Shown here piece by piece: positions 22,901 to 34,078 of a stretch of 64,000 nt of DNA. The DNA is from Botryotinia globosa. Its lineage: Eukaryota; Ascomycota; Leotiomycetes; Helotiales; Sclerotiniaceae. Under the pieces are notes generated by a model. It was not told the DNA's origin, did not search any database, and saw only the letters and a program-made list of their open reading frames with translations. A program made the translations under genes and the position numbers. How positions within the stretch are numbered: position 1 is the first letter of the stretch; each line of letters opens with the position of its first letter. The DNA lies in contig RCSZ01000002.1 of NCBI GenBank assembly GCA_014898425.1, positions 1,178,001 to 1,242,000 on the forward strand, in the 5' to 3' direction.

Positions 22901-25900
22901 GAGTAGTGAGTGGGTTGAGAGCTACCGGATCGTCATGTAAGCCCCGGCGCTGATAGTGCTTGCTGCGCCACTGCTTTGATATCCCGGGGGATTGTGATAC
23001 CAACCTTGGAATGGACGGGATGCTTAATAAATTGAATTCGAACATTAAGATTATTCGAGAACATCAACTGCTCCCAACCATGATGCATTGTGTGCTCTGA
23101 AGCCAATATGTGGTCGGCGTTTGAGTCTGAGCTACAATCGATTTGCCTATATTGAAGACGTCAGACCATGTATATAGATTCCATCGACTCTGCTATGATG
23201 CATGCTATTGTTGTTAGCTTTTGCCAAAGGGTGAAAAAATCTTAGGGTTCATGCTGTCATATGGTTTCATTTGTTAATAGAAACGTCTAGCGATTAGTGG
23301 GACCAAAGAAGAATTGCAGGTGAACTAGAAGTTGGATGATGTCTAGGACACTTTCGTTCCGGAAGAGACTTTGTTCTTGACAGTGACAATTCGAGAAATG
23401 AGATAAGGACGAGGGGGTATCGATCCTAGTTCGTACTTCAAAGACCGCGGTAAGGATTCCTAACGGCTGAACCGTGCAAACGGCTTTCGGCAAGGACCCT
23501 TGATAATTATCCGAGTTTTGAATTTAATGAGCGATCCGGTAGCGATTTAGAGTTTCAACAACTGCAAGGACTCTTGATCGGCGGCAATTTGGTCGGCTAT
23601 GATGCATATACTGTACATTACAATGATTTCTCAAGCAGATATACAGTACTGCCTTGTTCGAAACTCTCGAGCTTTTCCTTCCAAGGTGACCTATCTACAG
23701 CAATTTCGTAATCATTAGAACAATGAAATTACGAACTGATAGTAGGTAGCCAATGATTGACGTAGAAGCGAAATTCTATTGAAAATCCTTGTCCTTGTTT
23801 GGCCGGGGATTGAGGTCAACCTCATTAGACGTGTAAGATAATATCGAATTTCATCCTTGATTCACTACCTAATCCATCCGGTCCTATTCTTGAAGACCTG
23901 TAAGATGGAGCCCTGGCTTTAGGATACGAATTCCCTTCACTCCTGAATCTCAAATCTTGATATGTATCCCAGCCGAGATTTCAATGGTGTGGAGATTGTT
24001 AGAATGAACATTTGCTGTCCTGGTTTCGACTCGAATTGTGCACTAATCAGATTGATTTGTTGATATATTTGACTTTTCCGCACCCCCGAATCATTTCTGG
24101 TTCGGGAATATAACCCGAGACATGAAGACGACACTCTCCGTATTGGGCTTTCCCATTGATTCGTCGTTTTATCTTCTAGACATGTTCTACCACATTTAGG
24201 GCCACCGCCAACCAAGTGATACATTGACGCTCAATTTAATAAAAAAACAGAGGTCTACTGAAAGTACCGATACCATATTTTGTTCCGCAATCCGTCGCCT
24301 TAAAGGAGCTTGATCTGTGCAGATTGTCTCGGGAAGGTTGATAGAGCTGCTGCTCCATACTTTGCAGAAGTTGTGTAGAGACCACATTCTGCTACCAAAC
24401 AACCTATGAATCCTGATTTGATGTGGAGTAGCCGGCACAGGGTTGACAGCTTCCCCGATGTTAGAACTTGGGAAAACCTTCATGGAGTTCTATTGTGGAT
24501 ATCAATGGATGGGTTTCAGCGCGGCCAGTTTGAGTACCGGCATCTACCTTGCAGGGCTCGCACTTCTTGATTCCCATTACCCAAATGTAATTTCGATTTA
24601 TCGTAGTCTTGGCGTTCTATGAGCACCTACCATCTGTTTGTCTTCTTGTAAATCTCGGTTATTGGCTGTTAAAACCGTCAGAACCTTCCATGTAAATCAT
24701 GACACTGGCCGTTGGGCGGTGGCAGATGTCAAATATAATAAGAGTCAAGTTACGGACTAGCATGCAGGATCGTCAGTAAAACGGTTGATAAATAAGGTGC
24801 ATGATAGTTGGGTAGCAATATGAAGTTCTCGGTATCGAAGATCCGCGCCACTTCGTCACAAAAGGCTTGGGAGCACGTTTTGAGAAGCGCCAGACATATG
24901 ATTGTAGCTCGAAGCACATCCAGCATAATTTAACCCCTGGACAATATCCCTATATGACATCTCATATGAGATGATACTGTCGCGTCCGTAAGTAGGCCTG
25001 CAAGATTTGAACCAACCAACCAAGCACCAGAATCCCGTAATCTCAGGAAAAGATCTGAGCCGAGGCCCAGCTGAAGTCTGCAACGCAATGACAAAGATGA
25101 TGAGTGGATTTAGTGTTCAGATGCAATAATTGTCAAGGCAGAGACAAAATTAGGCCCGTAGTAATTTGCCCAAGCTGCTATCGTAAGAGCTGATTATTTG
25201 GTGTAACTTGACATGCAGGGAAGATCGCCGGCAAGAGGGTCCAGATCTCGCTTTCTGACATGTCGTTAAGGAAATGAAAATTGCCATGTGTCTCCCCCGC
25301 CCGAAAAGGAAGCGGGATGCTTCATGTAACATCCCGTATGTCCATCAGATCACACAGATGAAGGCCAATATTCATGTGGCGAAGAATAGTAGAGAAAAAA
25401 ATCAAAGCAGAAGAGATTTCTGATAGAGGAAAGGTCAACATTGTATGCTGTGTGGCCTGTGGCGTGCATGATGATGGCCCTGTTCTGCATGAGCCCGCGT
25501 TGCAAGACTGGCTTATTGTGCATCTGGGTGCAGCTGTAGATTTCGACCCAAGAGTGATCTGTGCAGCGGAAGAACGACCGACAATAGTTCCATATCCCAT
25601 GTCCAATGGTGTGAAAACGCCGGACGGTGGCTCCAATGCCAGATGAGATTTTATCAAATACCCTGAGTCTGATAGGGCCTTAAGGCTTGAGCCCTGTATA
25701 AATTTCTGAGTTTGTCCTTCTAGCGTTCCGACGTACCCTGTAGATGAGGAGTATTCGCCGCACACAGGCTAATTTGACATTAATAAGTGCCGTTTCCCGA
25801 TCAGTTCCGGGAATTTCCAAAATAGAATCTTCGACCGAAAGTGATAGACTCGGATCAAGAAGTTAGTGGAGTAGAAGAAGATTTGGACATCAAAGTCGTG

Positions 25901-26989
25901 GAGGGTTTCATAAGCATCGTTAAGAAACCGGTATCTGGAACTTCTGGGAGAACATTCGAAGGTTTCAATGCTATGCCGTCAGTCATGATTTGATCAGGTA
26001 TATAAAATATCGGTCGATATATAGTACATAGGAGGATGGTTGTACCTCCATATCCATCAATTCATGCAATTATCTCTTGGCACGACTACGGCTCCCAAAG
26101 CACATAATTTCCATTTTGAGATATCGACTATGGGTATTTTCTCTGGAATTTATTAGACAATCGGATTCTGAATATATCTCTCCATACTCATTTCACTATG
26201 CTGTTTTTCAATCTCTGGAGTCGGACTCGGACTTGAGACTGCTTTGCTCGGAATCGATTAGCCCACCCATATTCTGGAGTAACATACCAATCCATGTCCC
26301 TGCCACTTCAACCTCCACGAAATGAGGTAGGTAGGAGGAAGGACATAACGTTGCATGAAGCCTTTCATATCCTGTTACCTGTAGCGGTTACAGGTTAACC
26401 TATGGGGAACAGATGAGGTTCCATATCGTCATATGATACGTCTCGCTGCGATGGCAATTTAAGCGTTTGACAGGTTCTAGCCTTTGGATTCCAAGTCAAG
26501 ATTCGTTCCCTGAAAATCAAATGTCAGTCAGTGACCACCAATACAACAGTAGCATTACCAACGGGCAGACTATTCTCTGATGCGTCCATATCAGTGAACA
26601 TCCAGCTGTAGTTTAAGACGATGATTTTGGATTCTTCCTACATATGATGATGCAGATTAACCGGTATTGGGTTTCTAGTAGTCAACACTTTTTGGTAACC
26701 GACATGCTTTGAAGAAATTGGAGAGTAAATTAGCAATGGTTCCAAGGGATCCGAAAGCAATGCGGATATGTATCAGAGGATATGGAAGCATATGAATACA
26801 AGTTTCGAGCTTGATATAGCATGACTGTATAAGTCACATAGTAGTTTGCGATATACTGGTACAATGACTTGTAGCTGTACTTAGGTCGATGTTGTAATGT
26901 AAGAATGATAAGAAAGATTGATACATTGGTTAAAATATAATAGGTATTTTGATCAATGTGCGTCGTGGGGGGCAGACAATAAGGTTGAA

Positions 26990-27089
26990 TGTGAGTGAGT
27001 GAGTGAGTGAGTGTGAGTGAGTGTGTGCGAGTGAGTGTGAGTGTGTGTGTGTGGTGGTGGTGGTGGTGGTGGTGGTGGTGGTGGTGGTG
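26990..27089. repeat. Compound microsatellite (GTGA)n-(GT)n-(TGG)n
   Basis: About 60 nt of gtga/gtgt units are followed by about 13 consecutive tgg triplets. On the minus strand the triplets read as a poly-His tract inside a 124-codon open frame, which is a repeat artefact. Confidence 0.95.
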
Positions 27090-27400
27090 ATGAGCAGCAG
27101 CCACGAGCTACTGATGCATACATAGCATGGCCTTCCCCCTCCTCCTAGAATCCCTGCATCTATTGTATTAGTACCTTCCTGGGCAGAATGTATTTGTATA
27201 GCGTGCCTTTCTACGTTTATACGGATAAATTCCTCGCGTATAAAATCTACTTGTAGCTACCTAGGTGCTGTACTGGGTAATTACTGTAGATGTACGTGCA
27301 TGCAATATTTCAGCCATCGAACAGCAAGGTGAACGCAAAAGGCAGCTCAGAAGAGATAATTTCCCAGTCGATGAATGATGTGAGTTATTAAGCATTCTAT

Positions 27401-27420
27401 ACACACACACACACACACAC
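27401..27420. repeat. (CA)n microsatellite
   Basis: About ten consecutive ca dinucleotides in noncoding DNA. Confidence 0.85.
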
Positions 27421-30400
27421 AATGTCCTGTTCTCGGTCAATTCTACTTGGGGGGGAGTACTTCCTCCTTATCCATATCAATCAGGTCGGCCAAGGTAAAG
27501 TACCTAGGCAAGGCAAGTAACATCTTTTCACAATTCTCTCTCGCGCCTATCATACATATCTCATTTTACGTCTGATATTCCATTCTTTTGGGTCTTCGTT
27601 TGGGTTGCCGACTGCTTCATTAAACGCTGTGCATGGTGCATCAAATGAAGATCCTACATGAATTGATGGAGCTCATGGGTAAGTTCCGCGTTTTATCGTG
27701 CCAATATACTATTTTCTTTTTGTGTTTCATTTAATATGAGTGCCCGTTTACTAAGCCCATTTGCGTGTCTATTTCCAATGCGACCTTTTGGCTGTGGTGT
27801 AGGTATGCATTGAGACTGCTACCTAGGTCTATACTACGCCTGTCTGATAAGATTCTTACATCGGGGTGAACGTCCTCCTCCAGCTCCCTCCGTACAGTCT
27901 TAAAATGCCTTTCGTCAACGTCATTTGCCCTTGGAAATTGGAAATTGGAAATTCGAATTCTGAATATGGAGTCGACCATAGAGTCCAGAACCTCAGGTAC
28001 GCTCCGAACTGACAACAAGATACCCATGCTAGATGTCAAATCCTAAATTAATAGCCACGGAAGAGAGAAAGAGGCATCTCGACGGGAGGGATATGAGATC
28101 TCGATTGGTTCTTATATTGTGGCCATCATTTCTATCAATATATCTAATATCTCTACTCCATAGATAATGGACTGTGCGGCCCCATTCCCATCCATACCAT
28201 GTCACTCTACTTTGTCGACAAGGAAGACTAAACGATATACCTATGTATGTATGTACCCACACTATCTATCAATTCACAAACGAAGAATCTTGGAAACGTT
28301 CACTACTCTAATCTAATCATTTCATAAGGGTGAGACGATCGATATGACTCGGGCTCTCACCACTCAACTCGACTCAACTCTGCTCTGCTCATACACCTGG
28401 CATATATGAAGTACCGTAGCGGGCGTCCCGGGAACGAGGAGCCTTCCTTCCTACCACAATATCGCTCATCTCAAATGTATCGGGGCTGCTAAACATGGGT
28501 CTGAGGAAGAACAAGCAGGCATGAAGCGCTTGTCCAATGTCCTTCTTTTAAAAATACACATTCTATTGAGGTTCTAGAGAGGACCTGGGGCCCTGTCATC
28601 TTAACTGGCTATCAATGAACAAGGCGAGTGGAAATTCAAGTGCTTCATCGAATTAAAGCTTGACTTCGGCAACGGGCAACATAAACGCACATCTCGTCTC
28701 CAGAATCTTGCCCTTAATCACTTACACCATATTCTCATAAGCTAATTCGCCCCATTCCATATTTTCCTTCTCTTTCTTTGCTAGTCTATCGCCTTAGCCA
28801 CATACCTATCCGTCTCTTTCTTCAACATCACACCTTTTCCATCATTTTGAACCAATAAAGATAACCCTCTAGCCGTTGCCCTATAGGTAGTCTTGAAACC
28901 CATAACGATACTTTGCGTTTCCAACCCGGCATTGATCAGACTCCTTCCATATCATCCTAGATTCCGGAAGTGCACCAGAAATTGCCCGTTTGGGTGGAAG
29001 TAGCCATAGAGATCATCAAGATCTCTCGAAGTTGGGGAAGAGCGATACAATTTTAGCCTGGGCTTGCAACTGCCTCTTCGGAACCCGTTACATCCATCGC
29101 TGCCATCGATACCACCACCTCACGGACTTCTTCCTCGAAAAAGTATTCTTGTACCTTGTCTCCAAAGATAAATTCTAATTAGACTTCATCACTTGTATTT
29201 TGTTTGTTCTTATACAAACAACTTAGAGGAAATACATTACATCGATACATCTTTTGCCTGCTCGACAACGAGAACTTGGATGTATCATTTGCATCACAAG
29301 CTCATAGCCTCATATAAAGTCTTCACATCACCTCATTCTAAAGACAGTAAGGTATAGTGCTTACTTGAGAGAGAGCTTCAAGACGTTACTCAGTTTAATC
29401 ACTCAATCACTTTGGTTGGTCAGAGAGCATCAGAGAGAAAATCCCTTCTGTCCCTGCATTTCTTATCCACGCCTTCATTTTGTTCAAGTCGAGTACCGAG
29501 TATCACTTCTCGTGAAGCACCAATCAGAACTGCTTAAAGTCTTACTCACCCAGTCCTTTACATCAGTCGCATATTGTCAGTTTTCATTTCTTCAATACAC
29601 GACCGTTGAATCTTTACCTTGTGTACCTACAAGTTCATCTGAATCGAAGACTCGAGGATCTTGGACAACTCTACATTCACGGCATTGATATCGTCGCCAA
29701 GAGTTCCTCGATTATCATAATCATCATCAAAGTGGAGAATTCTGTCCATTGGTTTCGCATCTGATATTTCAAGAATCTCCTCGATATCAAGTTCAGTCTC
29801 AAAACAACAAGATACCAAACCCAGAGCCTCCACATTCTCTGGAACGTAAGAGGCGGCCCCCTTTCATTCTTTGCCAGCGTTTCTTCGCATCCACATACAC
29901 ACCTTGACAGAAAGTACAGTTCTCTGGCGTACATCATAAGATCGAAAGGAGGACACACTCCAGCTGCGGACTGTCTTGGGCGGCACTACCTCGAAGAGAC
30001 CTCGACTCTGTCAAAGATTATCCAGGCCTATAACCACCAGTAAGGTTATAAATCATTTAAAACGCCATCAGGAATCTAGAACATATGCTTCCCGATCTTC
30101 TCTTGTCCAACGCCAGTACTTTCTGGTTGTCCTCAATTCTACCTACACCCTTCCACTCACTCTCAAAAATCGACTACTCTCGCCTTCATCGCAGCCACAA
30201 GACGCCAAACAACAACAAGACGAAGCGAAGAAATTTCACCTTCCTATCTATCAGTACAAAGTCTCTTCGCAGTTGTTTGTTTCCTTGTTAGTATTTAGGA
30301 GTCGGGCTCAAACTCAAACTTGGACTCGGACTTGGACTCGCGAACACCAGCCAAACTTGCCTGTATCGCAAGTACCATTCATCAGAAAATAACGAGATCT

Positions 30401-30588
30401 CGGATATAGAAGATCTTGCCTCCCATCTACCTCCTCTATTCCTGAACCCATTTTTGTTATTTTTTAGTCACACAATACTCGAATTGTCGATTTATACATC
30501 TGTGGCGCAAGCACAGCACAAAAGTATACGACCAATCCGAGGAATAAAGAGATCTCGAATCTAGATAAAATAATTTATAATAATAAGT

Positions 30589-32253
30589 ATGAATTCTCAA
30601 CCTTCGCACGACTTCGCGCAGGCGCAATCTCTTCAGATTCCTGGATTACAAAGGTATGCCCCTCATTAGTCCAGCCATACTTTCAAATTCGCCTTTGCTC
30701 GAACAACTACTAATGTATGATAATGAAGCCAAGACTGCAAGCTCATCATAAGACAACAACCTCGCTACGCGAGAGTTAACATGGGCAAAGAGAAAGGTAA
30801 ATTGGCCTACAATCTTCTGCACTGGCATAAATCTAATTCGTTTCCAGACCGTCGAGCAGTCGACCCTCCGCCCGTTGTTCAGCTCTTAATATCCCACGCA
30901 GTCGACCCCGGTGAACGTTATATTATAAGTATGAAGGTAACCTCTGTGGCTTTCTTTCAATTGCTAACTCTTGCAGACCCACATTTTTTCATGAAGAGTA
31001 GTCTTACGCCAGTCACAGATATGCAAGCTGGAACATCCCATGGAGCTTTACTAGCAGGAACCACTGTTTCATCTTGTCATCGCCTGAAGGACCCGGAAAC
31101 TGACGAGTGGGGCGCGTATTTTGTATTTGGCGATTTGTCGGCCAAGATAGAAGGTACCTATATATTGGAGTTCAATCTCTTCGAGAGCCGCGAAGACGAA
31201 GTGGTGTGGATGGGATGCATTTCGTCAGATCAATTTAATGTGTATTCGTCGAAAGCTTTTCCTGGAATGATGGAGTCGACCACTATGACCAAAAAGTTCC
31301 AGGAGCAGGGGCTCAAGTTGAGGGTTCGTAAGGAGCTCCGGTCGTCGCTCAGAAAGCGCGGTCCTGCGTTTGATGATTACGAGCCCAAGAAGTATCGTGC
31401 CAGAATTCAAGATCCGGACGAAGAGTCGGGTTCTCCCGAGGCGAGTAAATACAGCGAGCAACAACAAGCTCCCCACCAGACTACACGTATGCAAGATAGA
31501 TACTCGGTCTATTCTCAGGAATCCTCATCGCCGGAAGAACGCCGGCTGAAGCGTGTAAGGGCCGATACCCTTTCAAGCCAATCGCAAAGCCCAAATTTCA
31601 ATCAACAAGCTTCTGCCGATTCACTTCAATGGCATAGAGGGTACGCTAATGTACAGCAGCATCAGCAACAGCAACAGCAATCTTCTTTTGCTAGCCATCA
31701 TGTTCCAAGCCAACACCCTTTGCAGAGTTACAACGACTATAACTCCTCGAATTATGCACATTCTCCCCAGGAAATGACTACACCGGTTCGAGATCAGTTC
31801 TTTTCGAATCAACTCTCGAATACCCACATCCATGACTCACCTCAACCCAGATCTTTACAATTCGATATGAGTAACCAGCGTCCATCTCCCACGTACTATC
31901 ATGCACATTCGCAAGGGCCACTGCATTCGACCGTCCCTATATTGTCAGAGCCCAATCCATTGAATCACAGGCAGCCAACCGATTATCCAGCCATGGGATA
32001 TCCACCAAGATCACATATTTCACACAGTGGCCTCACCGGAATGCTACCGCCATCAAATCTGGGGAGAAATCCCATCGCGCCTGGATTTCCCGGCTATCGG
32101 AGAGACACTGCATATGAACCACTAACGGGAGACAGTCTTAACATAGGGCAATATTCAGAGCAGGGTCATTTCGGCCTTCCTCTGAGAGATCCTTACGAAG
32201 GCCGACCCCCCGCACATATTGTGACAACATCACAACCAGAATATTATCAATAA
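30589..32253 (+). CDS. Velvet-domain transcription regulator, VelC-like
   Basis: Velvet proteins are fungal DNA-binding regulators of development and secondary metabolism. Exons 30589-30653, 30753-30796, 30848-30928 and 30977-32253 give about 488 residues; introns are 99, 51 and 48 nt and phases agree. Joining them restores the N-terminal velvet sequence GLQRQQPRYARVNMGKEKDR followed by RAVDPPPVVQL and YIINPHFFM. Later domain parts are CHRLKDPETDEWGAYFVFGD, LSAKIEGTYILEFNLFE, AFPGMMESTTMTKKFQEQGL and KLRVRKELR (domain about residues 22-200). The FVFGDLSAKIEG type of second half resembles VelC more than VelB or VosA. The remaining 280 residues are disordered, rich in Gln, Ser, Pro and His (a QQQQQQ run near residue 290), and could be an activation or interaction region. 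The VelC subtype is a judgement from memory of the family, not a search. Confidence 0.9.
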
Positions 32254-33427
32254 GGTTACAGAGAGTTACCATTCATTACACTAAACAAGTGCTGTATTGG
32301 CCTTCATCTTAAAAGGGCGTCTCATCGATAACAAAATACCCATTTCATTTATCCGTTTCATTGCATAAAACCATACTCAGTTTTAGTTTTTTTTGTCAAT
32401 CGTCGCCAATTATGGCCGTGTGGCCTCTTTGGTTTTCATTTGTTGTTCCTCGGGTAGGGACTGGCTCTATAGGCACATCTTGAAGCCTCTCCTTTTCTTG
32501 CGTAACTGTGTGGTTTGGGGCTGGGTGCATATAGCAGGGCCTGGTATGGAAGTACCGGGCAGCTTCGAGGCGGCGCTGGGCATGCATGGAACTCGCACAT
32601 ACTCATCTGAATAGCGTTCTCTCCATATTTTCTCTTTGTCGATTACTTTCCCATCATTATCATTTCTTTATAAGCGTTCTTTTCCTTTTCTTTACTCGCA
32701 GGTTAGCGAATTGTTTCTTCGGGCCGGTATACCCAGGGTGATATTGGTACTCACGCGTAGGGCCGTGATGAAAAATTGGAAATAGGGCTTCGGTCAATTG
32801 GGCATTGGGCATTGGACATTGGACAGAGCTGGGCCGGGCAGCAATATGGAGGAATCGGGTGGATGGAAATTGTATTATAGGATGGATGGGTTGGCGAAAA
32901 TTCGAAGAAGGATGCATCAGTTGCAACGACGGCGGCGGGAATTTCATATTGGATGCTGCAATCACTATAGTTGGCAGCTGGAAAGATTGGCTGGGACTGG
33001 GAGGATTGGGGTAGAGCAAGGAATGGGAAGGAAAGGAAAGGGCAATGGAAAAAGATGCCGGCGAGCTTGGGAGCGAAAGGGTACACATATATAGTAATAA
33101 TTGGGAGGCTCAATGTAGCATAGCATACTAGCAATGTTTAGTATTCCGCAAAGTCGGATGGCGTTTATTCACATGTAAATACAAAACTACAAGGAATATT
33201 GCACGGGAATGCGCCCAAAAAAATAACAACAATAGGTTTCACATTTTGCAGGAGAGTTTTGTGCCGAAATCATTTTTTTGTAAACGAGGGGGGTTTCACG
33301 TGGGGTTTATGCGGAGCCGAGGGATAGGAGTGGGAATGGGAGTGAAAGTGATTGAGCGAATGCGGATGTCATTAAGAGGGACAGGATGAATATGTTTGTA
33401 GCTTTTTGATATTGATAGGGAGTATTC

Positions 33428-33465
33428 ATATCAATATCAATATTAACATTAACATTAACATTAAC
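33428..33465. repeat. ATCAAT/ATTAAC hexamer repeat
   Basis: Three atcaat-like units followed by four attaac units, head to tail. Confidence 0.8.
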
Positions 33466-33706
33466 GGCATCTCTTTAAATCCTCTACAAGTGATCATGAG
33501 TTGGATGTATAAAGAGAGAGGGAGTTGGAATTGGAATTTGAATTGGATGTATATTTGGGGATTATCACAATCCATTATCTCCAACTGATTTTTCAATTCG
33601 TAACGCTTCTATATAAGTTATATTGGTGTTGAATATTTTTATTTTTTTATTTTTTGTTGTGTTATGTTGTGTTGTGTTGTTCAACTCTGATCTGATGAGG
33701 AATAGT

Positions 33707-33728
33707 AGATGGATGGATGGATGGATGG
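33707..33728. repeat. (ATGG)n microsatellite
   Basis: Five atgg units in the convergent 3' flank of the velvet and HET genes. Confidence 0.8.
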
Positions 33729-34021
33729 GTGGATATAATTAGGTAGCTAGGTAGGCAGGTAGTTAATATTCTGAATATCTAGTTAATATATACAAACTAG
33801 CCATTCATCCATTCATTATACATCTATATATAACTCACAAGTAATCTATTACTCCATATACAATTCTCCATCTCGATCTCGATCACGATTCCGAATTACA
33901 ATTTGATCTATCTACCTAGGTAGGTATGTATAGATAAGTAGATGGATGAATAAATAAACAGACCAATAGATTCTACAATTCCCCTACAAAATACAAATCC
34001 TGAAGTAAAAATAATCATCTG

Positions 34022-34050
34022 CCTACCTACCTACCTACCTACCTACCTAC
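34022..34050. repeat. (CTAC)n microsatellite
   Basis: Seven consecutive ctac units, only about 30 nt beyond the stop codon of the HET gene. Confidence 0.9.
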
Positions 34051-34078
34051 ATAAAGAAACCCATCATCATCTTCATAC

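Larger units (their letters stand above)
17678..30588. other. 13 kb gene-poor stretch between BLM10 and the velvet gene
   Basis: I could not support any protein-coding gene here on either strand. Frames longer than 100 codons at 19008-19571, 22152-22469, 25322-25765, 26730-27104, 29365-29688 and 29976-30392 lack recognisable motifs, are compositionally biased, or coincide with repeats. The stretch is not uniformly AT-rich, so strong RIP-type decay is not evident by eye. It holds several microsatellites (listed separately). The last 1-2 kb, rich in short pyrimidine tracts and small ATG frames, may be a long promoter/5' leader of the velvet gene. Small intron-rich genes or noncoding RNAs cannot be excluded. 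Confidence 0.45.
32254..34078. other. Intergenic between convergent velvet and HET genes
   Basis: No supported gene. This is probable 3'-UTR on both sides, with microsatellites at 33428-33465, 33707-33728 and 34022-34050. Overlapping frames on both strands around 32660-33134 share biased purine/pyrimidine composition and look like shadows of skewed sequence rather than genes. Confidence 0.5.

Noticed and set aside
24990..25045. tRNA T-loop-like sequence on the minus strand (GGTTCAAATC)
   Set aside because: No matching T stem, anticodon stem or acceptor stem around it.
26730..27104. 124-codon frame with a poly-His start
   Set aside because: Produced by the TGG/GTGA compound microsatellite.
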